Shown here: positions 1-11,046 of the stretch, in pieces | Numbering within the stretch: the stretch's first letter is position 1 | How the letters are laid out: every line of letters begins with the position of its first letter | DNA from: Euglena gracilis | Lineage: Eukaryota > Euglenida > Euglenophyceae > Euglenales | Direction of reading: 5' to 3' | Assembly: GCA_039621445.1 (NCBI GenBank) | Contig: CP154955.1 | Coordinates: forward strand, 24,576,064 to 24,640,063 | Length of the DNA stretch: 64,000 nucleotides | The notes under the pieces: model-generated | What the model saw: only the letters and a program-made list of their open reading frames with translations | The model's database searches: none | Told to the model about the DNA's origin: nothing | Program-made: the position numbers and the translations under genes

Positions 1-790
1 CACCTTTTCCGGGTCTGGGGAGGCAAAAAAAAACAGAATTTTTTTTGCCCGAAATGATGTTTTTTTGGGCTCCCGGACCCAGAAAAACTGCTTTTGGGCC
101 AAAAATGAGCGTTTTTCGACCCGCCAGCGCCCCGTTTTGGGCCGCCAACCCATTCACTTGGGGTCATTTTTGGGTCAAAAAAAGTCGAAAAAAATCGTTT
201 CAAGCGAAAAAAAAATGTTTTTGATTTTTTTCGACTTTTTTTGACCCGAGAATGACCCAAAGTCAATTGGGTGGCAGCCCAAAACGTGGTGCTGGCGGGT
301 CGAAAAACGCTCATTTTCGGCTCAAAAACAGTTTTTCTGGGCTGGGAGGCGGCTTGGTTGATTGATCCACCAGTGTTGTTTGATGGGCAAGCGGTCATCA
401 AACAATGTGAGGATATTTCAACTAATAATAAAATTTTTACATAATTATGTGAAAAACATTTTTGTAAGATTTCAATCAACTACATCACGTTTCGGAGACT
501 TTCCATTATTCAAAGTTTTTATAAATTTAATATTTTTCAAAATTAAAGACGTCGATTTTATTTTACATATATACATACATATATATGTATATATATGTAA
601 TATATATATATATATGTATATATTACATATATATGTAATATATATCTATATATATTATGTATACATAAATACATATACATATATATCATAGGTGTCACAA
701 GGGGGGGTCGGCGGGGGGGCGGCCGCCCCCCCCCCCCCCGGGGTTTTGGAAAGAAAAAATTTTTTGCAGCATGAATGTGATATTTTTCTT
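1..790. repeat. Segmental direct repeat, left copy
   Basis: Bases 1 to about 665 match 2,160 to about 2,830 almost base for base (offset 2,159). They include CACCTTTTCCGGGTCTGGGG and the AT microsatellite near 560-670. The match then resumes: 675-800 here equals about 3,650-3,770 there. The right copy carries the 717-bp Tc1/mariner-like insertion between these blocks, so this copy shows the unoccupied site. No gene recognised; the frames through it are low-complexity. Confidence 0.88.
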
Positions 791-1680
791 TGTAATGCCA
801 TGTTCAATGGTTCAAAGGGCGTTACCGTCTCGGCTGCCTTTGGCAGCCACCTTGCCAGTTAAAAGCACATTTTTGGAGAATGAAATTGCAAAATGCATTG
901 CCGTCTCGGCCGCCTTTGGCGGCCGAAATAAAAATTTTTGAAAAAACCCCACGGCACTTCTTGATGTTTAAACCGGTGTTTGAGACGCCGGATTCAGGAC
1001 AGAACCGGCGTCCCCCCCCACGGGTTTTCCGGACGCCGGTTCTGTCCTAAAACCCGGCGTCAGGAACGCCGGTTCTGTCCAAAACCCGGCGTCAGGAACG
1101 CCGGTTCTGTCCAAAACCCGGCGTCAGGAACGCCGGTTCTGTCCAAAACCCGGCGTCCGGTTTGGCTTTTGGCCACAAACCGACTTTTTTTCCCCTCCTT
1201 TGGTGCTTTTTGTTTTTTTGGGACCCCACAAACCACTTTCACCTTGGCTGTTTGAATACAAACTGATATCCCCATATGTCCCCCTCCCTCCATTTTCTTG
1301 ACCAGCCGAGTTTGGGGGAAACTCTTCGGGTGAACGAAAAAAATGATTTTGCGCAAAGTGAAAAAAATGGCTTCTTCACCCCTCCCCAGGTTGCGAAGTC
1401 GACAGTTGGGTTGAGTTGGGAGGTTTCCAAAGGGGTTCTACCCATGATTTCGCTTTCTAGCTCAAGTTTTTGGAGCATTGGACTTCAAAAAAGGCGTTAG
1501 CGTCTCGGCCCCTTCGGGGCCAGGGGGACAGAAAAAAGTACATTTTGTTTGTGCCATGAAAAAAATTTACCTCGGCGCTTTGCGCCGGGGAAAAAAAGGA
1601 TGTGCTCCAAATTATGTCGATTCCTCGCCCCCCCCCCCCCCCCCCCCCGGGAAAAAATTGTTCCGACACCGCTGATATAT
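675..1680. repeat. ~1-kb dispersed repeat, copy A
   Basis: Aligns to 9,345-10,055. Shared blocks in order: GGTGTCACAAGGGGGGG, AAAGGGCGTTACCG, GGCCACAAACCGACTTTT, CACCTTGGCTGTTTGAATAC, TTTTCTTGACCAGCCGAG, ATTGGACTTCAAAAA, then GGCGCTTTGCGCCGGG and GGATGTGCTCCAAATT. The ends carry weak inverted repeats (ATCATAGGTGTC... and ...GACACCGCTGATAT). It contains four tandem copies of a 30-bp unit around GGCGTCAGGAACGCCGGTTC at about 1,000-1,160. No protein-coding signal. Confidence 0.82.
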
Positions 1681-2159
1681 ATAATGAGGGGGTGGAGTTC
1701 GTGGTTTAAAACTTCCACAACTACGTTCCACCCCCCCCCCCCTCTTAATTGCAATTATGTCTGGCCGCCGGAGATGGGTCAAAATGGGCCAACGTTTGAC
1801 AAGGTCGCAATACCTCCAAGGGCCAACTTTTTTTGACCAATTTTGGAAATTTTGCCAAGATTTCATAATGAGCCTCAGGATGCATACCTGGCACGAAGCG
1901 CTGGAAGAATGTTTTTTGCCCCCGCAGAGGAGTACCGACCCCTTCCGAAACTGGGGGGTTGTGGGAGCACCCCCCATACCACCTTACCAGGTTTTGAATA
2001 GTGCTGAGCTCTTAGTAAGCGCTCACCCACCCCTTCATTGACGCCCCCATGTAAACCGGCCCACTCCATGGAGCTCTGTTGACTGAAATGCAAAGGTTTT
2101 GTGCCTGAAACAGGGCGCCGGGGGGGGGTGGAAAAACACTCATTTTTTGGCTCAAAATA

Positions 2160-2838
2160 CACCTTTTCCGGGTCTGGGGAGGCAAAAAAAAACAGAATTT
2201 TTTTTGCCCGAAATGATGTTTTTTTGGGCTCCCGGACCCAGAAAAACTGCTTTTGGGCCAAAAATGAGCGTTTTTCGACCCGCCAGCGCCCCGTTTTGGG
2301 CCGCCAACCCATTCACTTGGGGTCATTTTTGGGTCAAAAAAAGTCGAAAAAAATCGTTTCAAGCGAAAAAAAAAATGTTTTTGATTTTTTTTCGACTTTT
2401 TTTGACCCGAAAATGACCCAAAGTCAATGGGTTGGCAGCCCAAAACGGGGCGCTGGCGGGTCGAAAAACGCTCATTTTCGGCTCAAAAACAGTTTTTCTG
2501 GGCTGGGAGGCGGCTTGGTTGATTGATCCACCACTGTTGTTTGATGGGCAAGCGGTCATCAAACAATGTGAGGATATTTCAACTAATAATAAAATTTTTA
2601 AATAATTAAATGAAAAACATTTTTGTAAGATTTCAATCAACTACATCACGTTTCGGAGACTTTCCATTATTCAAAGTTTTTATAAATTTAATATTTTTCA
2701 AAATTAAAGACTTTGATTTTATTTTACATATATACATACATACATATATATGTATATATGTAATATATATATATATATGTATATATTACATATATATGTA
2801 ATATATATATATTTATATATATGTATGTATATGTTTAC

Positions 2839-2871
<33 letters not shown>

Positions 2872-3587
2872 TACAGTGTGGCAAGTAAATTTTCACACCC
2901 AAGTGGCAAGTAAATTTTCACACCCTGAAAAAATCAAAAAAAAACGTTGGCACCCCACACTCCACAGAACCCATCCCAATTGCCTCCCAGAGCTGAGAGC
3001 ACTGGTGGAGGGGTGTTTTGACAGGTGATTGTGACTACCCAGTGCCTGGTGGCACCACCAAAGACCTTTTGGCAACATCATTTTCGAAAAAGACGGCTTT
3101 TGCAAAACCTCATTCACTGCAGTCAGGCTTGCTCCAGCGTATGAAGAACATTCCGTGTACAATTCCGTGTCTGAGCAGGGTGACAGTGGTTGACAGCTTG
3201 AAATGGGCTCCCCAGTCAATTTTTCCCTTCTGGGTGGATAGGGTCAACAGTTTCACCAGAACTTCATGCAAGAGAGGTCCATTGAAATTCACCAAAGGCG
3301 ATCCATTTCATTGTCCTCGTTTTGTTTGTGCAAGCCTGTGCAACAGCAACTTTTACATCTATGTCGCTCGGAGACAAATTGTCTTTCTGCTGTCCTGGAA
3401 CACTGCAGTGGTGCCACCAGGCACTGGGCAGTCACAATCACCTGTCAAAACACCCCTCCACCAGTGCTCTCAGCTCTGGGAGGCAATTGGGATGGGTTCT
3501 GTGGAGTGTGGGGTGCCAACATTTTTTTGATTTTTTCAGGGTGTGAAAATTTACTTGCCACTTGGGTGTGAAAATTTACTTGCCACA

Positions 3588-3631
<44 letters not shown>

Positions 3632-3770
3632 TACATACATACATATACATATATATCATAGGTGTCAACAAGGGGGGGTCGGCGGGGGGGGGGGGGCCGC
3701 CCCCCCCGGGATTTTGGAAAGAAAAATTTTTTTGCAGCATGAATGTGATATTTTTCTTTGTAATGTGTAT
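2160..3770. repeat. Segmental direct repeat, right copy with insertion
   Basis: Second copy of the 1-790 segment, interrupted within its AT microsatellite by the element at 2,874-3,590. Sequence on either side of the insertion aligns to adjacent parts of the left copy. The AT tract is expanded here. Confidence 0.85.
2874..3590. mobile_element. Tc1/mariner-like non-autonomous element inserted at TA
   Basis: 717 bp beginning CAGTGTGGCAAGTAAATTTTC and ending with its reverse complement. The inverted repeats extend about 190 bp (2,874-3,065 and 3,405-3,590), and each starts with an internal duplication of GTGGCAAGTAAATTTTCAC. The flanking dinucleotides are TA on both sides, inside an AT microsatellite. 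CAGT termini, TA flanks and long inverted repeats are Tc1/mariner traits. The unique core (about 340 bp) has no credible transposase frame, so it would depend on an enzyme supplied elsewhere. Confidence 0.85.
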
Positions 3771-3785
3771 ATATATGTACATATT

Positions 3786-3819
<34 letters not shown>

Positions 3820-3828
<9 letters not shown>

Positions 3829-4290
3829 CGGTGTCGGAACAATTTTTTCCCGGGGGGGGGGGCGAGGAACCGACATGCCCCGGGGGGGGGCATTTAGAGT
3901 GTCCAGGGGGTCAAAATAGTTTTTGCGTTAATGATGGAATAGGGTTAGGTGGGCAAACTTAGGGTTAGGGTTAGGCCTAATTTATAGACGGGTGTTCGGT
4001 GTACAAGTTAGGCCTAACCCTAAGCCTAAGTCACGCACCTAACCCTATTCCATCATTACCCTCCCCCCCCCATTTGCCCCCCCCCCCTAATTGGCTAATT
4101 GGGGGTCCCGTTGGACCGTCCATTAGCCAATTAGGGGCGGGGTCAGGCTTATTGGCCATTGGCCGGGGTAACCCCCCCCCCCTAATTGTTCCCCCCCCCC
4201 TAATTGGCTAATTGGGGGTCCGAAGGAGCCCGGCCATTATCCAAATGGGGGGGGGAGGGTAACGCAAAAAATGGACCCCCCCCCCCTGGA
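3820..4290. repeat. Telomere-like repeats in an inverted arrangement, plus C-rich TAATTGGC repeats
   Basis: GATGGAATAGGGTTAGG (from about 3,931) with TTAGGGTTAGGGTTAGG downstream is mirrored by CCTAACCCTAAGCC and CCTAACCCTATTCCATC (to about 4,057). This makes a foldback with TTAGGG-type motifs. It is followed by CCCCTAATTGGCTAATTGGGGG units. TTAGGG is the common telomere repeat, including in euglenozoans. Three short interstitial copies do not make this a chromosome end. Confidence 0.7.
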
Positions 4291-4823
4291 CACTCTACAT
4301 GGCCCCCCGGGGGGGGGCATGTAGAGTATGGCTGCCATATATATGTTTTTTTATTTATATATTGCAGCTTTTTTAGTAACAACCAACCAAACAATGTGAA
4401 GACCAACACCGTGTATAAGTTTTTTTAGATTATTCTGCGAAATTTCGCCAGTTTCGCCTTTTTTCTTTCATTTTCCACGAACTGTCTCTGGTAGGAAAGG
4501 GGGGGAGGGGGGGTTTGGACCCCCATTTTTCTGTCTTGTACAGGGCGGGGAGGGGGGGGGTCCCGAGAAATGGCCATCTGTACTGCCTTGTCTCCAATGT
4601 GTTTCGTGAGGTGTGCATTTTTCATAATTGTTTTCCCCAGCTGCAGTTGGCAGTTCAGGGTTTTTGCAAAAACTATCAGTTTGTGCAATTGCAGACACCG
4701 ACAAAGAAGAAAAGCTTAAGTGCGAGATGCGCCACCTAAGAATAAGCATACAGATCTGCAACTGCAAGCAGAAAGTGATAGTCAGTCAACAAGCCTGCAA
4801 GGGAGAGGCTTGAGCGTCCAATA

Positions 4824-5194
4824 CCGGGGGCCGACAATTACCGCGAGTGGGTAATTCCCGCTCGGGCTTAAGCACGGCCATTTTAGGTGCGCTGTAATGC
4901 TCCGCGGTATTTTGCCCCAGCAGCCAGTTAGGATCGCGCAAACCTTCGTGATCCAACATTTTGCCGAAATACTGGGCTGAAAACTACATCATTCGTATTT
5001 CTGAAACTCCGAGAGACAAACTTAGTATTACAGCAAGGAAGCCACTGCGAAAAACATCCGGAAGATGATTTGTTTTTGTCATTTGGCAGAAAGCACATGA
5101 GAAATAGCGCGCTGTTATGCCGTGCGTTCCAGAGAGACACCGCGGTAATTGTCGCCGCGGCAATTACCCACCCGCGGTAATTGTCGGCCCCCGG
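4824..5194. mobile_element. Foldback element with CCGGGGGCCGACAATTACCGCG termini
   Basis: 371-bp element whose left end (4,824 onward) and right end (to 5,194) are inverted repeats of about 38-40 bp, including GGGCCGACAATTACCGCG and GTGGGTAATT. TA flanks both ends (4,822-4,823 and 5,195-5,196). The interior is single-copy in this window and has no convincing coding frame. It is a likely MITE using TA targets, unrelated in sequence to the CAGTGTGG element. Confidence 0.78.
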
Positions 5195-5199
5195 TAGTT

Positions 5200-7250
5200 T
5201 TGTGGAACACTGTGGGATAGGACATATCAGGCGATTTGGGAATCGCATGATTCATTTTCAAAGAAAAATCAGGTATTTTCCAAAAATTTTGACCTGGTAA
5301 TCGGCTCTTCATCAAGCCCTCAAAACCAAGGATTTTCCAGGCCCATGTCAGTTTTGAGGTGGGAGGGGGTCCAACCCCCCCCTCAAGGATTATGAAAACA
5401 TGAATAGGGGCTTTTTGAAAAAAGTCAAAAATAACCCGAAACCATCGCATGAAGCATCTCAACGAAATGTAGAGCAGACGCCGGGCCCCAAGGTATTTCT
5501 GTAAATGATAAAGGAATATTACCCGTTTACAAAGCGTAAATGGGTGATGCCCACAATTTTTCTACAGAAACCTCCTTAAAGTGCTTTTTATTTTTTATTT
5601 TTGCACCACCTTCACAAAAGTCATAAAGATGCAATTTTGCCACAATTGAATTATGTGGCTTTGATGCAGACCCTCCATTCAATGCCTTTGCTGTCTGTCT
5701 TTGCCATTTCAGGTCAAAATATTGTTGCATGTGATCTTTTGATTTTTGATTTGCTGGTCTGCAAGGCCACCTATGGATTCGCTACGTCCAGCCTCAGTTC
5801 CTGAGCGGAATGGTACTAAGGTGTGGCATCAATACAACGGTCGCAACCTATTCTTTTGGGACCCAGCTCTGATTCTTCCCGGACATTCCACAATCCTAAC
5901 CTCCCCCCAAAGGCTAAGGTGGGGCCAATGAAGGATGGAAACAAATGGCCATTTTTTCCGGGACCCCCTCTGGGAACAGAAATATTTGGTCAAACCCCTC
6001 ACTGCTTGTTACTCTGAGATAGATTAGGTAATATGATTATAACATGTAAAGAGGCAAAGCAAAGTTCTTTTTTTGGGAGTTTTCAAAAAAATGAGAACAT
6101 GCTCAAATAAGGAGCTTTTCAAAACTGCAGTTTCCGGAACCTGAGTCACAGCTACCGGCATCACTCCCGAACCTGTGTCTGGGACACAGTTTTCCATTTA
6201 AAATTTTAGGACAAAAGAAAGGGGAGCTCGGCTGCTGCAGCCTTCTGTGCTATGGCCATTGGTGCTATTGAAACATTTCAAGTCAGTTTTCAATCGAGAT
6301 TCTGGCCAAGGAATGAAATATTGGTTTGCTTTTGTTTCAGAGGATTTGCCTCTGTGCAAATGAAAAACCATTGCCGTCTTGCCTCCTTGAAGGGGGGGCA
6401 CCCCCATGCCCATCCTGGTGGGTGACCATCAGGCTTTCTTGTATTTCCGGGGTGCCAATTTTCGGGACAAAGTTTTCGTTGTGCGGGCAATGCTGGATGA
6501 CCTCCTGGGTGGGGGGCTCGACCGCCCCCCATCTGACTTCCGCACAGCCCTGCCCTCGGCGAGGCCAGGGCGTCGCTTAAGCCGAAGTGGCCCCCCCCCC
6601 CCCCCGGGCCAGCCAGCCAGCAGCCTTTTTCTAGCAGGAACCTTTTTCCAGCCCTGGACGCTCCCCCCCATTGAGGAGTTTTAATTATTATTATAATTTA
6701 CAATTAATTTTTTTTATTTTTATTTCCCAGCCACCCAAAGGGCGGCTGCACGGTAACGTATTTTTATACACAAATTGTTGCTAAGCCCGAAACCTTCAGC
6801 CTGAAACCGGGTTCAGCAGGGGCGAAATTTTGGTTCCATGGGGAGGCCCGGAGCTCTGAGAGGGGGGAGGGGGGAGGTGGTCTGGTCCCCCTCTACAAAA
6901 CCAACGCTCACTTAATGCCCTGGGTAGGAGAACTGGCGGCTTATCACCATGACCCCGCCCTCGTTCCCGCAATTTTTTTTTCCAGTCGGGAGCGACTGGA
7001 TCCCAGCTTTCTGAATCACCTCTCTTGGACCCCAATTCCCCACCATGCCCGAGTTATTCAGCCGCGAAGGGGTCCAAGCTGGGTAGGATTCACTCCCCCC
7101 CCCCCCGCCTGGATTCGACTCTGCCATTTCGCCGGGGTGGCATTTTCGGTCAAAAATCGATTTTTCAAGAAAAATCTCGAGAAAATGCACATTTTTTTGA
7201 AAGTAACTGCCAGACCAAATGCACCTCTGGAGGCCCCCTATCGCCCTCCA
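5200..7250. other. Intergenic stretch without recognisable gene
   Basis: No reading frame with conserved character on either strand. It contains scattered C/G homopolymers and AAAT-rich tracts. A block near 6,750-6,830 (ACAAATTGTTGCTAAGCCC, CCTGAAACCGGGTTCAGC) is related to the hairpin at 9,010-9,140. A GCTTAAGCC(G/A)GAG(G/T)-type motif near 6,575 recurs near 44,440 and 60,760. Confidence 0.5.
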
Positions 7251-7261
7251 TTTGCCGGGGG

Positions 7262-7500
7262 TGTCGTCCCCGTGCCCCCCCCCCCGTGCCCCCCCCCCCC
7301 CCCCGTGACCCCCCCGTGACCCGGATTTGAACACCCCCCGATTTTGGGGTCCGCAAACGCACGTGCTTCAATCACAACTGCTTTCAGTATTTTTTTTTCA
7401 AATGTCGCGGAAGCCGGAAACATTGAAGAGGAGGCCATATCCCCCCCGTGACCCCCCCCGTTACCCCCCCCCGTGACCCTCCCCGTGACCCGGCCCACCC
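7262..7500. repeat. CCCCCGTGA minisatellite clusters
   Basis: Two clusters of short units built on CCCCCCGTGAC (7,262-7,325 and 7,440-7,495) separated by unique sequence. Non-coding; frames through it read only repeated Gly/Thr/Val or Pro/Arg/Asp. Confidence 0.75.
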
Positions 7501-7728
7501 CCGCCGTTTCGGCTGCCGACACGCCTGGCCCGTGTTCTGGCTTGGTTTTGTGGCCCAAACAGCCATTTTGGGTGTTTTTTCTGGCCCGATTTTTGGAAAA
7601 AAAATTGATTTTTTTTCCCTTCAAAATGTCTCGATAATGAAGCAAAATCAAAGGAAATTTCCCAAGACCAAAAATGAAACTTTTGGGATGCCTTGCCGAA
7701 CCATGCCTTTCTTTTTCCCCGGCTCTTC

Positions 7729-7892
7729 GAGTTTTCCATTGGGGCATTTGTGGCAATGACACGTTTTCCATTAGGGCATCTGTGGCAAAGACACGTTTTC
7801 CATTAAGGCATCTGTGGCAATGACACGTTTTCCATTAAGGCATCTGCTGCAATGACACCTTTTCCATTGGGGCATCTGTGGCAATCAAAAAA
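7729..7892. repeat. 32-bp minisatellite, left cluster
   Basis: About five tandem units of a 32-bp repeat around ACGTTTTCCATTAGGGCATC followed by TGTGGCAATGAC. Units differ at one to three positions. There are no unique spacers between units. Confidence 0.88.
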
Positions 7893-8105
7893 TCGCTGTC
7901 ATGAAAATTCGGCAAGAGGTTGAGAGGCCGGGTGGTCCTCAAGGGGGGCACTCTACAACACAAGATACGGCCAGAGGTTGCCTTTGAGCAATACGACAGG
8001 GAGTGTTAGACGTCACGGAAGACGACACGCTTTACACAAAAAGAGCCATACTTTGGTGGCCGCCGCAAATCTTGTCAATGAAAATGATATGCCAAACTGC
8101 AGGCG

Positions 8106-8708
8106 TCACACACCACTTTCCTCAGCTCCACACAATTTGGATTTGGGAATGGGAACACCACAAAAACCACATTGTCCTGTTTTATAGGCAGTCGGGACAC
8201 AGCACGAGGCAGAGGGGGTTGGTGGGGGGGGGAATTGGCGCTCTGCAAAAGGCAACACTACTCCCTCGGTCGTGGTTTTGCGGAATGCCCGAGCGACGGC
8301 ATTCACGTATGTATGAAAAGAGGTTGCCGAACGATTCCCTGAAACGAACAAAGTTCCCGACTGCTGCGCACGTTGAGCCACACATTGTTGCCTCATCGAA
8401 CAATGGGAGCTGGGTTCCAGCTCCCATCCCATCCAGGCAACAAAGAACTCATCCAGGTCAGGATAAGATGCTTGCCGATGTTGACACAGTTTGGCGAACT
8501 CCAAACAGTTGGCAACAGCAGCAAGCTCTGCACCTACGGAGCCAGACTTTTTCTTCGTGTTGCCCTGTGCCAGCAAGGTGCCATGAAGGGGGTCAACCTT
8601 CGGCTTCTTGGCATCTTACTGGTATACCGCGAGAGCAGCCAGGAACAGTTCCGTCTTAGGGGTAGGTGGCAAAAGACCATTCACAAAGTTTGCCGTGCGT
8701 TTAGCCAT
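8106..8708 (-). pseudogene. Broken or spliced minus-strand reading frame of unknown function
   Basis: Read on the minus strand, an ATG at 8,708-8,706 opens MAKRTANFVNGLLPPTPK. It is preceded by TTTTTTCTCACAG, which looks like a 3' splice (or spliced-leader) acceptor. After 30 codons the frame meets TAA at 8,618-8,616, then stays open for about 170 more codons to 8,106 (SVGAELAAVANCLEFAKL, DLDEFFVAWMGWELEP, FHTYVNAVARAFRK). Codon use and residue composition look more protein-like than neighbouring frames. The stop lies within CA/GTAAGA, a good donor sequence, so the alternative to a pseudogene is an intron there, but I could not find an in-frame acceptor. I do not recognise the protein. It could be a transposon relic, since repeats bracket it. 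Confidence 0.35.
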
Positions 8709-8740
8709 GGTGGGAGGGCTGTGAGAAAAAAAGGGTGGGG

Positions 8741-8935
8741 GGTAACACGTTTTCCATTAGGGCATCTGTGGCAATGACACGTTTTCCATTAGGGCATCTG
8801 TGGCAATTACACGTTTTCCATTAGGGCATCTGTGGCAATGACACGTTTTCCATTAGGGCATCTGTGTCAATGACACGTTTTCCATTAAGGCATCTGTGGT
8901 AAGGCACGTTTTCCATCAGGGCGCCTTTTTTTGGT
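8741..8935. repeat. 32-bp minisatellite, right cluster
   Basis: About six units of the same 32-bp repeat, same orientation, about 850 bp downstream of the left cluster. The two clusters bracket the broken minus-strand reading frame. The outermost unit degenerates into TCCATCAGGGCGCC. Confidence 0.88.
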
Positions 8936-9009
8936 CTGAATTTCACTTTTTCGCGTTTTTGACCCCTGGCGTGAATCATGACCACGAATTTCAGGGCAGG
9001 CATTTGGCG

Positions 9010-9140
9010 GGCTCTGAACACGTTTTTAAACAAATTGTGGCTGACCCAGATTTCAGCCTGAAAACGTGTTCAGGGGGCCCCCTTCGGGGGCCCCCCTGCT
9101 GAACACGTTTTCAGGCTGAAATCTGGGCTCAGCCACAATT
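9010..9140. repeat. Large perfect-armed hairpin around GGGGGCCCCCTTCGGGGGCCCCC
   Basis: Arms of about 50 nt: GCTGACCCAGATTTCAGCCTG then AAAACGTGTTCAG on the left are mirrored by CTGAACACGTTTTCAGGCTG then AAATCTGGGCTCAGCC on the right. A GC-rich loop sits at the centre. Non-coding. Confidence 0.85.
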
Positions 9141-9344
9141 TGTGTGTAGAAAAGCTCAATTTTGACTCCGAAATGGACCAAAAATGGCGAAGTTGAACCA
9201 GGCCAAGACAGTTCAGCGAAACGGGCCTTGAATAACTCGGGCTAGCCTTCCTTGACAGGCTCTAAAAAGATAGTGCATGTTTTTCTTCCAGCTTTGCTTG
9301 CGGATGCAAAAAAAAAAGACCCCCCGCCCTTCACAGGGGTTCCC

Positions 9345-10055
9345 ATCATTGGTGTCACAAGGGGGGGGGTCGGGGGGGGGGCGGCTGCCCCCTGGGATTT
9401 TGGAAATAAATTTTTTTCTGGTATTTTTCTTTGCAAAACCATTTTCAATGGATCAAAGGGCGTTACCGCCTCGGCTGCCTTCGGCAGCCACCTGACCAGG
9501 TAAATCACATTTCTAAAAAAAAATAATTTTGCGAAATCCATTACCGTCTCGGCCGAAACAAAGCCCTTGAGAAAATGCACATTTCACCACCCTAAAACCC
9601 TGGTACTTCTTGATGCTTGATTTTGGCCACAAACCGACTTTTATTTGATGCTAATGGTTTTTTGGGACCCCACAAACCACTATTTTCACCTTGGCTGTTT
9701 GAATACAAACCGATTCCCCACGAGTCCCCCTCCCTCCATTTTCTTGACCAGCCGAGTTTGGGGAAACTCTGTGGGTCAATCTCAATGAAACAAATAATTT
9801 TGCGCATAATTTTCTAGTTCAATTTTTTGGGGCATTGGACTTCAAAAAGGCGTTAGTGTTTCGGCCCCTTCGGGGACGGGAGGACAGAAGAAATAAATAA
9901 ATAAAGGACGGGAGGACAGAAGAAATAAATACATTTTGGGTGTGCCAAGAAAAAATTTTCCTCGGCGCTTTGCGCCGGGAAAAAAGGATGTGCTCCAAAT
10001 TTTGTCGGTTCCTCGCCCCCCCCCCCCGGGAAGAAATTGTCCCGACACTGCTGGT
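9345..10055. repeat. ~1-kb dispersed repeat, copy B
   Basis: Collinear with 675-1,680 but lacks the 30-bp tandem units and has a 34-bp duplication (GACGGGAGGACAGAAGAAAT) near 9,875-9,930. Both copies end just after GCTCCAAATT and a C-run, followed by ATTGT(T/C)CCGACAC. Confidence 0.82.
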
Positions 10056-10309
10056 TCCCATGTGCCACCCTGCCCCACCCCGCCTCCTGGACTGGCACAG
10101 CAACCGCCGCTCTTGTTGGCATTTTTCCTATTTTCCCCAAGTGAAGGAGGGTGAAATAAAACAAAACCTTGTCGCCACAAAGCCCCATATCCCTTATCCT
10201 ATTTCTCACAGTCATCCAGCACGTTCCAGTCAAGTTCGCAACCTGCTTCGCCAGGATGGTGCGCTTTGCTGTTCTTGGTGGTTTTTTTGCACCCTTTAAG
10301 GGTGTTTAG

Positions 10310-10607
10310 TGATGAATATTTTAGACGGGTGCCGACCCCACCCCGGGGGGGGGGTGCCTGCCTGGGCAGGCACCCCAAGGCACTCCAAATCCGACCCCCC
10401 GGGGGGGGCACACAGCCAAAAGTGCCCTACCACAACCCAGGCGCCGAAGGCGCCAGGGAGCCAAAATGGCCTATTTTCAAAGGAATGTGCCCGGGCACAG
10501 GCCGAAATCCGACCCCCCCGGGGGGGGGGGGTAGTGCCTGCCTGGGCAGGCACTCACAGGCACTCCGGACCCCCCCTCCCCCCCCGGGGTTGGTAAGAAA
10601 CAGCCTG
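10310..10607 (+). mobile_element. Degenerate CAGGCT-family MITE, intergenic
   Basis: From GACGGGTGCCGACCCC to GGTTGGTAAGAAACAGCCTG this matches the intron 48 element block by block. Shared blocks include GTGCCTGCCTGGGCAGGCAC, ACAGCCAAAAGTGCC, AAATGGCCTATTTT and GGCACAGGCCGAAATCC. The left terminus is worn (no CAGGCT is visible), and no target duplication could be recognised. This shows the family is not confined to the dynein gene. Confidence 0.75.
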
Positions 10608-10609
10608 CT

Positions 10610-11040
10610 CTGGACAATCATACCGTTCAATCATTTTCCCAGTGATGACCCATCGTTTGCCAAACAACAATTTCTGGGTGGCAAAGCGCGTGGCCCAAAA
10701 TCCCCCTCATATTCCCCCTCCATGGTTCCTTAAAACAGCTCTTTCCCTTATAGCTGGCGCTTTTAACAAAGTCAGAAAAACAATTTTTTTAAAAAAGCAT
10801 TTTTTCAAATTTTCCCAAAATGTGTATTTTTGTGCTTTTTTTTTATTTTTGTACAGTTTTTTTTTTTGCCTTTTGGCACGTTTTTTTTTTTTAATGATTT
10901 CTCCAACTCTTCACATTTTTTCACATTTCTGAATTTTTTTTGAAATTTTGGAGTTTTTTTTGAAACTTACATTTTTCTCATAATCCCACACGATTTCCTT
11001 AACCTTGGGATATTTTTTGAATGTTTTTGTGATTTTTGTG
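10610..11040. other. AT-rich intergenic stretch
   Basis: Mostly T-runs (TTTTTTTGAAATTTTGGAG and similar). No gene or RNA recognised. Confidence 0.5.
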
Positions 11041-11046
11041 ATTTTC

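Noticed and set aside
7729-8935. Possible CRISPR array
   Set aside because: The 32-bp units are directly adjacent with no unique spacers, and the window is eukaryotic nuclear DNA.
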